NCBI GenBank assembly: GCA_002397315.1
Contig: DHAE01000006.1
Coordinates: forward strand, 91,993 to 155,992
Length of the DNA stretch: 64,000 nt
Direction of reading: 5' to 3'
From: Comamonadaceae bacterium UBA4962
Lineage (GTDB): Bacteria; Pseudomonadota; Gammaproteobacteria; Burkholderiales; Burkholderiaceae_C
This document shows, piece after piece, positions 62,333 through 64,000 of this stretch (positions within the stretch are counted from its first letter, which is position 1; each line of letters opens with the position of its first letter). The position numbers were made by a program, and so were the translations under genes. The notes under the pieces were generated by a model, which ran no database searches, was not told where the DNA came from, and was given only the letters and a program-made list of their open reading frames with translations.

Positions 62333-63073
62333 TCATGGGGCGGCGCGCTGCCACTCGCCCTGGATGCGCAGTTCGTGGGGGTGGAACCGCGACTTGTAGT
62401 TCATCTTCGGGCTCTGCGCGATCCAGTAGCCCAGATAGACGTACGGCAGCCCCAGGGTGCGCGCCTGCTCGATCTGCCAGAGCACGTTGAACGTTCCGTA
62501 GCTGGCCGCGGGGTCCGGATCGTAGAAGGTGTAGACGGCAGAGAGGCCGTCGTCCAGCACGTCCAGGATGGACACCATGCGCAGCGTGCCGTTCTCGCCG
62601 TCCGGGGCGGGGTCGCGGAACTCCACGAGGCGCGAGTTGACGCGGCTCTGCAGCAGGAACTGCGTGTACTGGTCGATGCTGTCGTGGTCCATGCCGCCGC
62701 CGGAATGGCGTTCGCGCTGGTAGTGCAGATAGAGCTGGTAGTGCTCCGGCTCGTAGCACAGGCGCAGCACCCGCGTCTGCAGATGGGCGTGCCGCTTCCA
62801 GGCGCGGCGCTGGCTGCGGTCGGGCGTGAAGGAGGGGGCGAGCACGCGCAGCGGTGTGCAGGCCTGGCAGCCGTCGCAGTAGGGCCGGTAGGTGAACATG
62901 CCGCTGCGGCGGAAGCCCCGCGCCACCAGGTCGGAGTAGACGTCGCTGCGGATCAGGTGGCTGGGGGTGGCGACCTGGGAGCGCGCCTGCCGCTCCGGCA
63001 GGTAGCTGCACGGATACGGCGCGGTGGCATAGAACTGCAGGGTCTGCAGCGGAAGGTCGTTGAGTTGCGTCAT
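62333..63073 (-). CDS. bpt: Bacterial aspartate/glutamate leucyltransferase
   Basis: 246 residues. Bpt adds leucine to N-terminal Asp or Glu, marking proteins for ClpAP. Family features: PYPCSYLPERQARSQV, FRRSGMFTYRPYCDGCQACTPLRVL with the Cys pairs, RHAHLQTRVL, SRLVEFRD and YVYLGYWIAQSPKMNYKSRFHPHEL. It starts inside the stop codon of aat (ATGA), so both N-degron transferases are made together. The ATG at 63073 is unambiguous from that overlap. Confidence 0.96.
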   Translation of the reverse strand: MTQLNDLPLQTLQFYATAPYPCSYLPERQARSQVATPSHLIRSDVYSDLVARGFRRSGMFTYRPYCDGCQACTPLRVLAPSFTPDRSQRRAWKRHAHLQTRVLRLCYEPEHYQLYLHYQRERHSGGGMDHDSIDQYTQFLLQSRVNSRLVEFRDPAPDGENGTLRMVSILDVLDDGLSAVYTFYDPDPAASYGTFNVLWQIEQARTLGLPYVYLGYWIAQSPKMNYKSRFHPHELRIQGEWQRAAP

Positions 63074-63831
63074 TCCGTTGGGGAGGAGGGGGCCAGCAAC
63101 GCGTCCCAGTATACGGATTCGAAACGCCAGGTGATCGGCGGCTGTTCGCGGGCGGCCTCCAGTCCGCGCACGAAGTCGGTCCGCGCAATCTCGCGCGCGC
63201 CGAGCGACGCCAGGTGCGCGGTGTTCTGCTGGCAGTCGATCCAGCCGGCGCCCTGGGCGCGGCAGAGGCAGACCAGGGCCGCCAGGGCGATCTTGGAGGC
63301 ATCGGTGGCGCGCGCGAACATCGACTCGCCGAAAACGGCCCGGCCGATGCCGATGCAGTAGAGGCCGCCGAGCCGCTGCCCGTCCTTCCAGGTCTCGATG
63401 CTGTGGGCGTAGCCCGCCTTGTGGAAGGCCTGGTAGGCGGCGATCATCTCCGGCAGGATCCAGGTGCCGTGCTGGCCGTTGCGCGGTGCGCGGGCACAGG
63501 CGCGGATGACGTCGGAGAAGTCGTGGTCCACGCGGATCTCGCAGTCCGGGGCGTCGCGGAATTTCTGCAGCGTGCGGCGCAGCGAGCGGTGCAGGCGGAA
63601 GTCCTGCACGGAGAGCACCATGCGCGGGTCGGGGCTCCACCAGAGAGGCGGCTGGCCGTCGCTGTACCACGGGAAGATTCCGCTGCCGTAGGCGCGCCGC
63701 AGCGTGTCCACATCCAGTGCGCCGCCCGCGGCGAGCAGGCCGGGGACGGGGTCGTCCGCCCCCCAGGCCCGTTCGACGGGCGGGAACGGATCGGCGGGTT
63801 CGAGCCAGGTGAGCGGCGCGGGCTGGTGCAT
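63070..63831 (-). CDS. aat: Leucyl/phenylalanyl-tRNA-protein transferase
   Basis: 253 residues. Aat transfers Leu or Phe from tRNA to N-terminal Lys or Arg. Family features: GLLAAGGALDVDTLRRAYGSGIFPWYSDGQPPLWWSPDPRMVL, CARAPRNGQHGTWI, YAHSIETWKDGQRLGGLYCIGIGRAVFGESMF, and IDCQQNTAHLASLGAREI. With Bpt it feeds the bacterial N-degron pathway (ClpS/ClpAP). The ATG at 63831 is chosen; the frame is open slightly upstream without similarity. It overlaps bpt by four bases. Confidence 0.97.
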   Translation of the reverse strand: MHQPAPLTWLEPADPFPPVERAWGADDPVPGLLAAGGALDVDTLRRAYGSGIFPWYSDGQPPLWWSPDPRMVLSVQDFRLHRSLRRTLQKFRDAPDCEIRVDHDFSDVIRACARAPRNGQHGTWILPEMIAAYQAFHKAGYAHSIETWKDGQRLGGLYCIGIGRAVFGESMFARATDASKIALAALVCLCRAQGAGWIDCQQNTAHLASLGAREIARTDFVRGLEAAREQPPITWRFESVYWDALLAPSSPTE

Positions 63832-63940
63832 GGCGGGCTGGGCGGATCGGATGGAGGCAGCGGAAACCTGGAAAGAAGGGCCGGCTGCCGCGCGCGGAAA
63901 GCGCGGGCATCCGGAGGGACACCATTGTGCGCTGCGTGGG

Positions 63941-63974
63941 AAAAGAAAAAGGCCGCCCTTGTGGGGCGGCCTTT
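63941..63974 (-). terminator. Terminator downstream of the tRNA gene
   Basis: AAAGGCCGCCC (63948-63958) and GGGCGGCCTTT (63964-63974) form an 11-bp stem with a short loop. On the minus strand it is followed by TTTTTCTTTT (63950-63941). It therefore ends the transcript coming from the tRNA at the right edge. Confidence 0.85.
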
Positions 63975-63979
63975 GATTT

Positions 63980-64000
63980 TGGCTCCTCGACCTGGGCTCG
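63980..64000 (-). tRNA. 3' end of a probable tRNA-Asn (partial)
   Basis: The minus strand reads CGAGCCCAGGTCGAGGAGCCA up to 63980. The CGAGCCC piece fits the end of the T-loop and 3' T-stem. TCGAGGA is the acceptor 3' strand, G the discriminator, and CCA is encoded. This acceptor sequence and discriminator G resemble tRNA-Asn, but the anticodon is outside the window. A terminator follows directly. Confidence 0.65.

Overview
This 64 kb window is GC-rich chromosomal DNA from a betaproteobacterium. It most likely comes from the Burkholderiales family Comamonadaceae, near Acidovorax/Paracidovorax. That placement is an inference from four things: five Bug-type (tripartite tricarboxylate transporter) receptor genes, the gcvT-gcvH-gcvP order behind a tandem glycine riboswitch, the sigma-DUF3619-DUF3106-RDD gene string, and the ilvB-ilvH-ilvC-pssA-leuA order. 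I see no insertion sequence, prophage, CRISPR array or rRNA. Most of the window is ordinary core genome with one accessory-looking catabolic island.

Layout. 1-5.2 kb (minus strand): the start of a truncated Bug receptor gene, a short-chain dehydrogenase, an RluA-type pseudouridine synthase, a soluble hybrid histidine kinase and a secreted FKBP isomerase. 5.2-10.2 kb: the glycine cleavage genes gcvP, gcvH and gcvT (transcribed T to P) behind a two-aptamer glycine riboswitch. 10.3-13.4 kb: a large repeat-built surface protein with an IPTL-CTERM-like tail. 13.4-14.4 kb: a possible 51-codon gene, an Lrp/AsnC regulator with a nested palindrome before it, and a 114-bp inverted repeat. 14.4-17.2 kb: a three-gene ABC importer of the TrpXYZ type. 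17.4-22.9 kb: lipocalin, Tat-exported ferritin-like lipoprotein, ZIP transporter, ETF-ubiquinone oxidoreductase and a divergent dehydrogenase. 23.2-27.7 kb: periplasmic catalase with its ankyrin partner, a PF10118 hydrolase divergent from a TetR regulator, and an AhpD-like protein.

27.8-37.5 kb is the accessory-looking part. An IclR regulator is divergent from nine co-oriented genes: four Bug receptors, two LigI-like amidohydrolases, an RraA/CHA-aldolase-like protein, a D-2-hydroxyacid dehydrogenase and an SMP-30 lactonase. No TctA/TctB membrane subunits are present. This is the best candidate for an uncharacterised pathway, probably catabolism of a lactone or carboxylic acid.

37.6-53.3 kb: katG, a DUF945 protein, a type II NADH dehydrogenase-like flavoprotein, a PAS-LuxR regulator sharing a perfect 8-bp-arm palindrome with the CoA-transferase pair scoAB, cheW, a FemAB-like protein, nadE, a PII gene, a LOG-family protein, diacylglycerol kinase, and the string sigma factor-DUF3619-DUF3106-RDD. 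53.6-60.0 kb: branched-chain amino acid synthesis (ilvB, ilvH, ilvC, leuA) with pssA inside it. A structured leader lies before ilvH and a terminator-like hairpin before leuA. 60.1-64 kb: a D,D-carboxypeptidase behind a possible attenuator, a second IclR regulator with its own palindrome, the N-degron transferases bpt and aat in one operon, and the 3' end of a probable tRNA-Asn with its terminator.

Limits: functions are assigned from motifs and family memory, not from searches. Operators are read by eye, and partners are proposed from position.
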